From Chrysomallon squamiferum (Eukaryota; Mollusca; Gastropoda; Neomphalida; Peltospiridae): DNA of 64,000 bases. The notes below the pieces were generated by a model. That model was not told where the DNA came from, did no database searches, and was given only the letters and a program-made list of their open reading frames with translations. Made by a program: the position numbers and the translations under genes. Shown in pieces: positions 25,198 through 38,419 of this stretch. The first letter of the stretch is position 1. Every line of letters begins with the position of its first letter. Location: assembly GCA_012295275.1 (NCBI GenBank), contig CM022677.1, forward strand, positions 13,482,154 to 13,546,153. Direction: 5' to 3'.

Positions 25198-26992
25198 ATT
25201 AATGATATTAGTCGGTTGGCATCACTCCCCATTAGCCAGCGTGAAGTTCACTTCGAAAATGGTTGTCAGATTGCAAGCAACATAAAAATTAATCTCGTTT
25301 ATCTGCTTTTTGAGTGTGTATTCAGAGTAATTGTAACTAATAAATATGTTTAGTAGTTCTGATGTGATACAAATATTGTTGTTCACTGTTACTGCTGTAG
25401 TAATTTGTCAGCGATAGCGCAAATATAGATTCAAAAATGTAGTGTATGTATTGTTTCTAGTAAACTTAAACGTGCTAATAAAACAGTTAAATATATAAAA
25501 TCCTATCTGTTATTACTCATAGAGCAAACCCAATTTGGGTAGCTTACCCATTCTGTTATGGCTTTCCATTTCGTTTACATGGAAATCTGAATTTAGGGTC
25601 AGTTACTGCTATCGTTATAGGATCCTGTGACACTGCCTTGAAAAAAAGTAATGATAAAGATTTTAGGTAAAAAGGAGTTACACTAGTTCAAAGCAAAGCG
25701 ATAAGCCACGGTCATAAAGAACGGTACCAAGGTCTGGAAGGAATTTTAAACATATCGGCTAAAGTAGCGAACATGGATGCAATTTGTTAGCAATAACAAT
25801 TCTCTTAAAGGCTCGTTTCTATTTCTCCAAGTTTCGCCACCGCAGCACGAGAAAGTTTCTTCAACCGATATTAACGATTGAGGATATCTTGTACCTAAAA
25901 AATAAGAGGATGATGGAAATTTTATGTGTAGAAAGTCTTCTGATTTCAGTTCATTGTTTCAAGCTTTATTGAAACAAATACTGTGATCGAAGTTCATTAA
26001 ATTTTAAAATATTCTTTAAAACGCAAGATATTTTTTATGAAATGTTCAAAATGTCATGTTGACTGCATGAGATTACAATCCTACAGTAGCTAATGTAATA
26101 GCTAATTAATTATATATTAATATAATATACATTTAATCTATTCAGGGTAGAACAACAATAAACATTCAGTCAAATACCAGTATTTTTATCACATTCCCAA
26201 AATAAAGCGATAATAGTTTGTTTACGATACAAAACGGATTTTAGAAAACATTTAGCGGTATACATATTTTCATGATATTGATATTTCAAATAAATAAAGA
26301 TTAATACCTGATCTACATTTCATATTTGTTACGGAAGTGAAAAGTGCTACACATTTTTCTTTTCCTTTCCTTTCATTATTTTATTTATTTATTTATTTAT
26401 TTTGTTTATTTTTTATTTTTATTTTATTTTTAGTTTTTGTTTTTTTATTTTTTAAATAAAACACCCTCCCACGCTACCACAACGATAACAACAAATCGTG
26501 GCTAAAAATCAGTGAACATCTTGTTTTTGACTTAACGAACATTTTGAGAATTATAACTACCTTTTGCGACATTTGCACAAAAGGAGGAAACATGGCAAAT
26601 GGATTATGGGCTCCTTGGTATTATTATTGCCATTATTGCCATCTCAGGACATCCAATAAAAGTGCTGATTCGATATTTGAGATCCAATGAAAACTGGTGC
26701 CGAACCTGATTACCTCTGTATATAATGAACTTGGCCTGTGCATACATCTGGTTTCTTTCTAACATTCAGAGGCGGAGCGCATTGTTCCTAAATCGATTAT
26801 GTAACATTAACCGAAAGCAGAATAAGCGTTCACTGCTCATTTGTTGTAGATTTGTTACTTTTTCATTATTATCATCATCATCTTCCTCTTCCTCATTATC
26901 ATGATCATAATCATCATCATGAACATTATTATTATTATTGTTATTATTCGTATTCTTCTTATTCTTATTACTATAATTACAGTTACTGTTAC

Positions 26993-27056
<64 letters not shown>

Positions 27057-28949
27057 TAAACTGGTCATTTCTAATTCATAAACATTTCCTTTCAGTTACA
27101 AAACAAGCGACCAATAATAAACAATTTTACATCAATTTCATCTTCTATTAAAAAATAATAAATAAATAAAAGAAAAGTAAAAAGCATAACGATTTTTTTT
27201 TTTTATTAATGCTTATGGCTTGCTTCTGTAAAAGAAAACGACAAAAATATTATAAATAACTAACATATTTTACGAGTAATTTACTTATATTCAGTAAACA
27301 GAATATGTGAACGTTACATTTATCATTAACTGTTCGAATTCAGCCATATTCAACTTAAACATGTTCAAGATATTAGTTACTGATTATATTTACGTTATGC
27401 ACACATACATATTCACATTGTGCACATATAATACAATATATGTGACATAGTATATTAATAGTATGTACACTAAAGATATTATGACCTGCAAATACTTTGG
27501 CTATGACTGAAAAGTTCATACGAAGGACCAAATCATTGGGAATACTTTTAGATAATACCTTCTTTTTAATTATTTACATCCACTATATTCGATATATAGA
27601 TTATTTCGATATTTGATATTTGCATGCTTTATGCAATAAAACCTCGATCCCAAATTTCCATAAGTGACGTATCGTTAAGCGGGAGACTAATTTACATAGA
27701 ATTAAGGTTAAAAGCCTTTCTCGCTGATTTGACCGGAAATAAGGAGAAATAAAACGGCAGTTTAGACATAAATTATTTTCATTTTTAGATATTGGTAAAC
27801 AGTAAAATTTACAAAACAATTTTACAAATCATTAAGAAATAAATTGTGGGTTTGATTTCATTTTAATGTATTTTGTTTCTAAAGTTATTGTCTTCCGTTT
27901 CTTTTTATCATCAGCATTTCCTTATCGTGTCTGACTGTCTGTTCACAACAAATAGTTTATATTGGATATGTATACAGAGAACGATACGTCTATCGGAAAT
28001 TTGGGTGTTTTGAGGTATTACCAGTTCGAAATTCAAATAAAACACTGTCTGGATTATCTGTATTATATAATATGTTTAATATGATATAGATGAGAAGGGC
28101 CAGTATTATCACAGAAGAAACATTAATATTTACTTTATAGTTTCATTGTTATATTTTAACAAGATATTTGTATATAACTAAAAATATTAAACATAGTTTA
28201 TATAGATGAGAAGGGCCAGTTTACAAATTTTATTAAAAACAAAACATCAAACGTTATTTTCACTCAGTATCAGTTTATGGTAAAAAATAAATGGCGCTGG
28301 TTTTATGTATTAATGTGAATTACGTTGCCTTTTATTCAAATAGAAAACGCCGCTTATCCCTGTGAATTTTAATTTTAATATCGTTTGCTATGCAAAATCA
28401 AATTTTGTGATTCAAGTAAAGTGTAACTTCTCACGTGTTCAGTATTAACAGTTATTTGTTTCTGAATTTACAAGTCGAGCGCTGTAAAATGCCACTATAA
28501 ATAAAAGCTCAGATAATGATTAATGTGATATTTGATTAACAACAGAACAGATTTCACTAAAAAGTTCTGCATGATGCTGAAAATTGAGCGCAGTTTTCAC
28601 ATGTAATTTAAAATTGATTGACGACATTTACTTTATTAAAATGATCAGATTATTTTTGAAAAGCCGATAATACTCCTTTAGCTGTATCCAAATGTTTACT
28701 GACAATTATATACATATTTGTTAGAGATAAACATAATAAAATATTAATGTAAACAGTGGTATAGCTACTAAGATTGAACGTAATTTATTCGTATAAGTGG
28801 CACAGTTGGTAGTAAATAAAAATGTAAATTCTGTCGAGAAATCTCAAATTATCTTTAGAAAATTACGCTAATAAAAGTCTGTTATTAATCTCTTGCAAAC
28901 TGAGCTGAGAAGTTACTCCTTACATCTTGTAGGAGGAGATCTCTCTGTA

Positions 28950-28974
28950 TTTAAAATAATAATAATAATAATAA

Positions 28975-29021
<47 letters not shown>
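28950..29021. repeat. (TAA)n microsatellite
   Basis: TAA repeats with one interruption, the counterpart of the (TTA)n run at 17299-17370 in the left arm. Confidence 0.95.
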
Positions 29022-29022
<1 letters not shown>

Positions 29023-32000
29023 CATACATTTTTTTTTTTAAAAATCATAAATAAAAATAATGATAATAATAATAATTATAATAAAATAAATAAATAATAA
29101 TAAAAATAAATAAATAAATAAGAGATCGGAGCCTGGTTATGCGTGAGTAGGCAGAACAATTTGTGAAATTGTGATAAAATAAACTGACGTATGAAGCTTA
29201 ATAAATTTAATAATTTTGCTGAATATGTTCTGAATTTTTTTTTTTTTTTTAATAAAATGTGATTTAGAGAGACAGGAAAAGATATGATCAGTGTTGTTTT
29301 CTGATACTTATAACTGTGATAATTACAAGTCCCGCGTAATATGTAGAACTACAGAGATGCTGTGAGAGTAATATTGTACAATTTAAAAAAAAAGGTGATA
29401 TTCCAGGAAACTGAGATTAATATGTTATTAAACTGATAATTAATCCTCTAATTACTAATATATTGTGAATTATAGTTAATACAAAATATATATATATTAC
29501 TATCTCACTAATTAAAATTGCATAACGCCCTAAATAAAGAAAATAACACGTTATTTTTTTAATCAGTCCTATTTTTATTCGAACATACTTTGCCAGGATT
29601 AAGAAACAAAAAATACTAATATAATAAAATAAATAAATATATTTATATAAAAAATAAACAATAAGAAAAAAGAAAAAAAGAGAAACATTAAGTTTTTAAT
29701 GGAGCGCAGTTTATACGGAAAAATGTAGAATCAGAAAAAATAATGTGAGAGTTTTATATTGATTTCAAAATCTTCATCTTTTCCTGTATTATGAATTTAA
29801 AAAAGACAAAAAAAAAAAAGACATTGTCTTCGCCTCAGAAACTTGTTTTACACGGTAGACTGTAAAACTGATGACGTAATCGAGACCTCGCGTGACACTT
29901 TGCATCTGTTTTACTCCATGTTTACTATTGATGATAAATGAAATTTCAAATAAGAAATATTCAACTTGTTGATACAATTATATAAAATCAAAGCAGATAT
30001 CATACAAAGAAACTGAAACACAATTTTACAATCAACATTGCAAAAGTAATTTAAAACAATTAATTTTAAAATGAACATGCAACACTGAAACAGTAAGTTT
30101 AATAGGAGATACTCTTAAAGTATATAAACTATTAGGAAGATGCACAAAGATATAGAGAGAACAATAATAATAATAACTAATTTGGACAGTTCATAGAGAG
30201 AAGCAGGCGACGACAGAAAAATGTTACAACTAACAGGATCGCTGTAGACATACATAACGATATGAGCCGGCCAATTGATGGGTATGCAAGATGTATATAT
30301 ATATATGTATATATATATGTATTATATGTAAAAGATAAGGCACTTGGCTGACCAGCAATAAACACTTCGGAACTCGACTCATCTGTCTTTCATTGTTGTG
30401 TTTAGACTGGACACCATTGCTCCCAGACTGCATCCCCCAAAGTAGTTATACAGCAAAATAATAAGCAAGGACAAAAATTAATCACGGTTACAGGATGTTA
30501 TCTGTGAGAAAGAGTTAATGTGTTTGCGGTCAGGGAGAACTGTTGTATGTGAAAGACAATGTCCTTGTTTATGGATAAATAAATACAAGTTCTAAGTGTT
30601 TTGATTGTTTTTTTTTTTTTTTAAAATGAACAGAAAAATGATATACAATTAGATATAAAAATACAATTATTAAACTGGATTATTTTAATGATTTAGTCTT
30701 ATATTATTGTCTTGATTTTGAATTGTTCTTATTAACATTAAATGATATTTGAAAAAAACCTGAAATTAATCAGGCTAAAAAATAATTTTAGCTCTATTAA
30801 AACCAGTATCATTTTTAAAAACATATTTGCAGTAATTTTTATTTTAAAGAAAATGAAACTGGAATGATGTATGTAATAATAATAATAATAATAATTATTT
30901 GTTTATTTTTGTTTTAAATTATTTAAATGTGCCTTAACATTTTTAATGTTAACAAACTGAAACAACTTAAGCATTATTTTCTATTTTGATTATTGTTTTT
31001 AGATAAGATGCAATGGGTTTGAGTTTGTAGATGTCCGGATTTAAAACAGTTAAGAACAAATAATATTTTCGTATTAAAAATATTTGTATTGTCACCCATT
31101 TATGTAACATAATTTACCTTGGAAAATTAAATACCATTTTGTACTTCATTTTTTTTTAAAGAGATAATTATTTTCTTTCTTTTGAATTATTTTCATATTT
31201 GTTTTTTTGTTTATTTATTATTTTAATTTTTTTTTCACAGATTATAAACAAATTGGAAGACATTTCCAATTGCACATTTTTGAAATAATTTTTTGAATTT
31301 TATGAAAATGTGAAAGGCAAATTATAAAATACTCGGAAAAATTCCAATTATGTACATTTTTTTTGTTTCTCTTATTTTTTTTTATCATTTATAAATTATT
31401 TTCTGTTTTTTAAAGACTCCTTATTGAAATAATTCAATTATTCTTTCTAAAGTGGCAAAGGCAAATTATAAAAACTGCCAGAAATGTCTAAACAAAAATA
31501 ATTGAATATTTAAGTTTTATTATCTAGACAGGTTTTTAAGTAATTTCAACTTGAAGATCATCATGTTTCTTCTAATTAAAAATAACAAAGTTATGGTTAA
31601 TGCAAATAAAATTTTAATTTAGTTAATAGTTAATTTTATTAATAGTCATTACCTCCAATAAACCCTTGATTTTCCCATGATTTAAATAATATAAAGACAT
31701 TTTAAAAAAAAGATTTCCTGAATTATAAAAAAAGAAACAGCAAAAAAAACAAACAATTCTAATTACCCCAACTACACAATCTTCAATTATATCTACATTA
31801 CCCCCAGCAAACTCCCCTCATTTAAATAAGATAAAAAAAAAAACTGGTTGTCACATTAATTTTTGCTTATTTAGAAAAATGGCATTCCATAGCAATGATG
31901 CATATCCATTCCTCTTCCAGTGATAAAAATTAGAATAACCAAGCACATATCAGTGATAAAAACAGTGCAAGCTGCTATGAAGTACAATGTGTACACTGGA

Positions 32001-32138
32001 TGTTCTGATCACATTGACAATGTAGTCTCTTGGAGATCACTAAGTTACAAATTACATTTCAGACAGATTTTCTCTTGAAAGTGTTGAGCTTTCTCTGGAC
32101 AGGGAAGACTGTGATGTAATAGCATTCTGGTGCTTTAG

Positions 32139-32219
32139 TTAACCTTTTCTGAAAATGTGTCTTACAACATTTTCAACTGAAGTGCTGGATGAGGCAGCTT
32201 GAACCTGTTGTCTAGGATC
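32139..32219 (-). CDS. MCC: MCC-like terminal exon (right copy)
   Basis: Reads DPRQQVQAASSSTSVENVV and then RHIFRKG before TAA. The left copy has a different base at the stop and continues for 29 more codons. The nucleotide sequence beyond the stop remains similar, including the serine-rich tail, so the stop is probably a later mutation in this copy. Confidence 0.6.
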   Translation of the reverse strand, partial: DPRQQVQAASSSTSVENVVRHIFRKG

Positions 32220-33263
32220 CTACAACAAAATATAATATTCATTAATAAACTAAACATAAAATAAAGTGCAAGTAGTATTTCTGTTGTCAGCTCTAACTGT
32301 ATTTCATCCAGTTAGCAAGAAGAGTTTTAGACACATTTGTATATTTTTCCATACAATTTTAATAATAAAAACAATTTATTAAATGTTTTTATTATTCTTA
32401 ATTTGAATCTTATTTTTTAACTTGGGTATAAAAGGATTAAAATAGCAATACACCAGTAAAAGAGATTATGAACAATATTTAAGATGATTGCCAGGACTAT
32501 TAAGTAAATAAACATTTTAAACCTACATAGCTATTACATTAGCCAATAAGAAAATGTTCTTCTAATACTGATTCTACTTGAAATACTAACATGATGAAAA
32601 TACATTTGAGATTATTCTGACAATCTTTAACCTTTAACAATCATTATAGTTACATCATTAATAACAAATTATTTGAATAATTAAAATATTTAATTTATAA
32701 TTTAATTTTTGCCACTAATGAAATATATTTTGTCTTATAAATAAACCACAATTATCTTAATTCAGCTAATAGTTACAATAATGAATCCATTATGTATATT
32801 TTAAAATGTATTTAAAACAAAGACAACATTACACTTGCAGGTGATAAAAATAACAAAATAAGCAAAATCTTTCAAGCCAATTCCATCCATATACCAAATT
32901 TCAAAATATTGTAAATATCTTTAGCCCTACCACATAAAGTATTAAATGTATATATTTCATATTAGAGTGAAGTATTAATAAAAGTAAATTACAAATGTAT
33001 ACAAGTGTTCTGTTCACTACTCTATTAGGCTGACATGTAAATTATTACAAGGTTTGTTGGTGTATGAACCATTATTACATTGATTTTGTACCAGCTAAAC
33101 TAATCATTTAAAATATCAAGCAAATAGGCATGCTTTGTGAACAATTTATATAAAACTATCAATACTATTCTGTAATTAAAAACAAATTGTCAGCATGCTG
33201 TTTGATTAAATTCATTCTTAATGAAATGAGCTATAAACACAAAAGTGAATGAATAAAACATAC

Positions 33264-33310
33264 CTTTAGAGCAGCATTCAATCCACACATAGACATGCAG
33301 CTTTTAGAAC
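33264..33310 (-). CDS. MCC: MCC-like exon (right copy)
   Basis: 47 nt between tttggtccag and gtatgt, reading G-SKSCMSMCGLNAALK. It has the same length, borders and phase as the left copy, with a short difference (SKSC versus SKRS). Confidence 0.6.
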
Positions 33311-33586
33311 CTGGACCAAAACAAATTAAACTCATTCTTAATTAATAAAAATAAATAAAATATAACAACAGCTATATAGATTATATTTTTAATTAAAAAA
33401 ACAGGACCCCCCACAAACTACTACAACAACAAAAACAAAAAACAATCAAACTTTCACGTTATAAATTGTCTTCTTTAGTGTTGAAACACTAACATAAACA
33501 TGCATTTTATTTCCCAATCATATTTAATAATTAATCAAATTTGTAAAATTCATAGATTGTTGACTAAGAATTGCTAATAACATTAC

Positions 33587-33639
33587 CTATTTCTGTAAAA
33601 TTGCTGCCAAAAGGCTTTTTCACTGCCATTAACTGTTTC
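33587..33639 (-). CDS. MCC: MCC-like exon, intact (right copy)
   Basis: 53 nt, reads KQLMAVKKPFGSNFTEI in the frame that joins both neighbours. KQLMAV corresponds to the MCC stretch QMMAMV. It is intact here and interrupted by TAG in the left copy. Confidence 0.65.
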
Positions 33640-33661
33640 CTGAAATTAAATCATTATTTTG

Positions 33662-33696
<35 letters not shown>

Positions 33697-34000
33697 CAAG
33701 AACAAAAAAAAGCCAACACAATGCCATCTTTAATTCTTAAGAGCTTTCAATTCAGCAACAAATAATTTACATTATTTTTTCTTACAAATATCTGAATTAA
33801 CAGCCTTTTTCATCAATGTATATCTGATTAGGGCTAATAAAATAAAAAAAAATAAAAAATGCAAGTAATGAGATAGCAGTTGACAAAAATATTACATTCT
33901 GATTATTTTTACCTTACTTTTTATACAAATATCATAATCATCTTTGTCAGTTAAAGAGGTGACACATGTGAATGGATAAGAAAAGACAGTGTTAACTTAC

Positions 34001-34098
34001 TTGATCTCTTCAAGTTTTGTTTGATATTTTTTGTGTGATTGTCTAATGTTCCCAACATGAGTAACCTTTACTTCCACTGTACAACTGAGTCTCATCTC
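34001..34098 (-). CDS. MCC: MCC-like exon, coiled coil (right copy)
   Basis: 98 nt between tttgtag and gtaagtt; ends IRQSHKKYQTKLEEIK. The KKYQTKLEEIKKQLMAV reading across the splice corresponds to KKHQNKLKKLESQMMAMV in MCC, which is the main support for assigning the 32-34 kb exons to this gene. Confidence 0.65.
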
Positions 34099-34558
34099 CT
34101 ACAAAGAACTATATGGCTTAAGGAATGTTGAATGTTGAAATCAGTTCATAAAGAAAAACAGATCTATGCTAATTCTGTTGAAGGTGCTTCTGAATGAAAA
34201 ATTCTACTTTAGCTTTAATTATATGACTCAAATTTATTTTAGACACATTTGTCATGCTAGCTTTAGATTATTTTTCAGTAAATAATTTGAATTGATAACT
34301 GCATCATTAAATCTCATTAGAATACGAAACAAAATATTTAAAAAAGGTTTCATTTTAATGTTTTTCTTTGCCTGGTTTTAGCATTTCAAGTTTTTCAAAT
34401 TTTTTCTCCCTGATATTTGACTGTTGAGATTGGTGACCTGGTGTAAGACTCTCCAACTTAAGAATTGTTGTCCAGGATAACAAAATTGAGCTTTTCATCG
34501 ACAGAACTTTCAACAACTCTGAGTCAGAGTTATATTGTGGTGCACTGCCTAGTTGTAA

Positions 34559-34589
<31 letters not shown>

Positions 34590-35130
34590 AATACTGCTAC
34601 TACTACATTTACTGCAACACTACATGCTACTTTTACTACCCTCATTAATGTAACTAATATTTACTGTTATTCCTTATTCAGCTAGGGTTACTATTATTTT
34701 TTACTCTCTTCACTATTATTCCTATGCCTGAATTTCTTTATACTAATATTATTATAATTACTACAACAACAACTATGACTACTATTACTACTACTATCAC
34801 TGCTGTTACTCTACTCTTCTTGTTACATTTATCATTTCTCTAAAAACAACTACTATTAGTACTGCTACTACTACTACTACTACCACTACTACTGTTTACC
34901 AGGATGTCATCCAGGTGCTGTCAGTTTAATCAGGAAGCTGTCTGCAACTGAAGGGAGACAATTACAAGATGATTCAATTTACCCTGACTTTTTGACAGTG
35001 AGACCTTAAAATTAATTAAGTTTATATAAATAATTTAAAAAGAAAACAACACAACAACAGCATTAACAAGAATAAATCCTTTTACTTAGTATTCCTTGTT
35101 TTTCTTATTTCTACCATTGGATTAGCTTTG

Positions 35131-35190
35131 GTTAGAGTTAGGGTAAGGACTAGTGTTAGGGTTAGGACGAAAGTAAGGATTAGGTTTAGG
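35131..35190. repeat. Degenerate telomere-like repeats
   Basis: Contains ggttagagttagggtaagg and gtgttagggttagg; the inverse copy is at 11094-11155. Interstitial and imperfect. Confidence 0.5.
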
Positions 35191-35678
35191 CTATTTATTT
35201 ATTTATTATTGATTCTTTTTTATTATTTTTATTGTTCTTTTTTTTTTTAAATGAATTTATTTATTACCAATGGCAAGTTCTTCCATTTCATTTTCTATTA
35301 TGTTTTTCTTCTGGTTGTTAAGATACAATCTCGTCAATGGTGATGACTTCCCAACCACTGAAAATAGTGACAACAGTCCTTCCTTCCTGATAGGAAAACA
35401 ATATTAAAAAAAAAAAAAAACTTCAAAAACTTTAATTTCAAATTTAAAATGTGAGGAAGCAGGAACTACAGCTACTGGTGTTTTCTTAAGGAATCCAGGA
35501 CAGTAATGGTCTGCCAGTATTGGTCAGGGGTATGAAATGTTATCTGTGTGTCTGAGGTCAAAGAGAGTTCAAGAGAGAAGAGAGAATATTAGGCAGGGGA
35601 GAAAGACATTTGAGACAATTCTCTGCATTATGATTACTATACTTCTATAACATTATATTGTTATTGTATGTCATGAAG

Positions 35679-35686
35679 TATAAATA
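35679..35686 (+). promoter_or_regulatory. Candidate LTR TATA box of gypsy remnant
   Basis: TATAAATA, followed 10 bases later by AATAAA (35696-35701), the usual promoter and polyadenylation arrangement of an LTR. Also present in both left-arm duplicates. Confidence 0.4.
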
Positions 35687-36769
35687 GGTAGAGAAAATAA
35701 AGATGTAATTGAAGTGGCACGTGTGTAGTTTTTGTGTGAGGGTGTTTTATGCACCTGGCCACAAATGGCATCACCTACAGGATTGTAAGTTGTTTAAGTT
35801 TACAGACAATTGTTAAATTTAAAACAGGCAGTTGATAAATCTGAAATGAGAACAATGAAGAAACAAAGTGTGAGGCAGCTGGACTTTCCAGAAAAATGCA
35901 GATGAAGACAAACTGAATATTTAAAGTTGCAAAGGAACAGAAGATCAAAGAACATTAACAACACCTGTGGAGAGAGAGAGAGAGAGAGAGATGCATTACA
36001 ACATAAACTGTGTGGTGGATAAACATTGACATCATCAGGATAATTAACAGATTGATTCTGTGACTGTGTTGCTATTTTGTTGTTTTGCTTCACTTTATGG
36101 TTAAATGTAAATTGTCATTATTGGCCACAACCAATGAAAGGTAGGTTATTATGAAATGTATGAATGTGAATGAATGACAAGTGTGAGTTTTATATTACAT
36201 AACTGAACTATACTGGCATTCTGTCAATCAAACTGTTTTATAACATGTAAGCAAGAACTGATATGGGTAACTGGGGATTAATGGGTAAATTGTAAAAATT
36301 ATGATCTGCGGAACTATAATCGCATAAAGAGGAATGGCCTATACAGTAAAGTTGAATTTCACAAAAAAACAGTTGTTTACATGTGTTGACGCAGTAATGG
36401 CCATCAATGGTCAATAGCCTTGGCTAAGATAACCATGTGAGGTAAACAGCCCTGACTGGCAGCAGTTAAGTGCATCTGGAGTAAATTTAAAATAAAATTG
36501 TTGGAGAGAACAGTTATGATCTGATAGTTAAAACTTGAAATACTAAAACAAAGTAAATGATTTTGTCATTTCACTTAGTGTGTAATAATGAATTCCAGGT
36601 AAAGTAAATTTGCATTTAAAAAACACTATATATTAAAATACTAATTTAAATAAAAGTTTAAATTGACAGATATATATAATACTGGCTGCTGGCATGAGCA
36701 TGGCATAACTTGCTTTTTGTAACATATCACTGAATTCCCAGCTGACTTTAATTTATAAAGCTTTGCAAA

Positions 36770-37708
36770 ATGGTGAAAACTAAAAAGCTAAAAGATCAGG
36801 TGGCAGAGTTGCAGGATGCTTTACAGGAAGAAATAGCTGTGACTCAATTACTTAATGAGGAAATGCTGAGTCTATACAATGAGAAAGAACTAAACGAGAA
36901 AGAACTAAACCTGTTTATTTTATATCGGAAACGAGATAAAGGTAAGCAAATTTAATGGGTCAGACAATGGCCTCAAATTTAGAGATTTTCAGGATCAGGT
37001 AGAAAGGATATTTCTACATCAGAGCCTTGCAGAAAAGGAGCAGGCTAGTTTTATATTAGAAGATGAAGCGAAAGAAGAAATTAGGTTGAGGTCACAACAA
37101 GACCAAGAGAATCCACAAGTGTTTGGGACGTTCTGCAATAAGATTTTTGAAGATAGATAATCAGTGGCATGAACTTCAGAAGTTATTTTTTGATCAATCA
37201 CAGAAGGAAGGCAAAGCAAAGAGAATTCTTTTACTGTCTGTCTGAATTATTAGATAGAGTGTGCAGGAAAAACACAGCTATGGTGCCCGACAGTTTTCTT
37301 AAAATGTGAGAATCTGAAGAAAGAACTAAAACAATTAGTCCGGCAGAGAGATGGCATGACCTTTCTTCAGTTATGGGAAGAAGCCTTTAAACTGTTGGAA
37401 GATATGGGGTGTTCCAGAACTGCAAAACACAAAGTAACATCCAGAACAGTGGTTGCCGATGTCACTTCTTAAACATCAACATACCAAAGCAGCATAAGCA
37501 GATAGAAAATCTATCTGATATGTTTGCAACTACACTGCAACATATTCAGCAAACTACTTCTCCACCAGCAATCAACCCTCCTGTTTTTTATTACAACAGC
37601 CCTGGCTATTTCGCTAGGGACTGCACTAGAAGCAGGCAGAGAGATTTTCCCAGATGTAGGTGGATAAGTAGAAGACAAGGAAGTCAATACCCTGTACACT
37701 CTACCTAG
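36770..37708 (+). pseudogene. Gypsy gag remnant
   Basis: Starts MVKTKKLKDQVAELQDALQE, a short coiled coil, then shifts frame into GSDNGLKFRDFQDQVERIF and EEIRLRSQQDQENPQVFG. Further frames give KKELKQLVRQRDGMTFLQ and CSRTAKHKVTSR. The end carries a zinc-knuckle-like SPGYFARDC in which the first cysteines are lost. At least three frame changes and several stops are visible, so it does not encode a working capsid protein. Confidence 0.8.
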
Positions 37709-37891
37709 GAGTACAACAAGATGACGAGGTTTGGTTGGAGATCAGCAAGAGCAGACAGGAAAATTCAACCCTCTACTGTTGTGAGTCGGACAGTACAGGA
37801 AAAAGGTTCTGACTTATCCGAGTCTGTTTACAATCAAGAATTTGACAGAACTGTTTCTGACTGTCCAATGGTCCAAATGTCTATTATCTAA

Positions 37892-38122
37892 GATTATCTC
37901 CTCGGACACAAATTTACTATCTATACAGACAACAATCCACTAAGTCATCTTGGTACCATAAAATGATGTGCAGTGGAACAGAGATGGGTGTCACAGCTGG
38001 TGGCATTTGAATTTGATGTGAAATATTCAGTGCAACACAATAAGAATGCTGATGGTCTATTCAGGAAGATATTTCATGGAATGATGTCTACTTCAGTGGA
38101 AGCTGCTTTGAGATACTGCTAG
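37892..38122 (+). pseudogene. Gypsy RNase H fragment (right copy)
   Basis: 77 codons, including one internal TGA, reading DYLLGHKFTIYTDNNPLSHL, then VEQRWVSQLVAFEFDVKYS and NADGLFRK. The TDNNPLSHL and NADGL motifs identify Ty3/gypsy RNase H. The reverse transcriptase that should precede it is missing. Confidence 0.88.
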
Positions 38123-38419
38123 TAGTACATAAGTTCCACACACAATGAGACAAGTTCTAAACAGTGGTGGAAGAAAAGTCACACAAGTAACAGTCACAGC
38201 TGAACAGCCATAACCTCATTTCCCAGCTACTCTTTAGAACATCTAGCAGTGATGCAGGCAAAAGACAAGTTAATAAAAAGACTGCTGAGACATGGCTAGA
38301 GGCAGAAAACAGTTCAGAGCTGAGAGGAAATTAGAAGAATCTGGGTTGTTAATACTAATCTGAAAATGGGACAGATTATTTCTTTAAACATGAGTATGGC
38401 TAGTGTCTTACCTCCAGAA

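Larger units (their letters stand above)
21501..25310. other. Spacer between the inverted arms
   Basis: Single-copy sequence at the start of the contig that contains the right arm. It contains a hAT transposase remnant (24040-24355), (TA)n at 22380-22391 and 24775-24792, and a 50 bp (AT)n at 25141-25194. Apart from the hAT fragment no coding region was recognised. Confidence 0.75.

Noticed and set aside
35800-36093. Minus-strand frame over the gypsy untranslated leader (also 8355-8588 and 10408-10644)
   Set aside because: It is antisense to the element and driven by a short CT/GA repeat.
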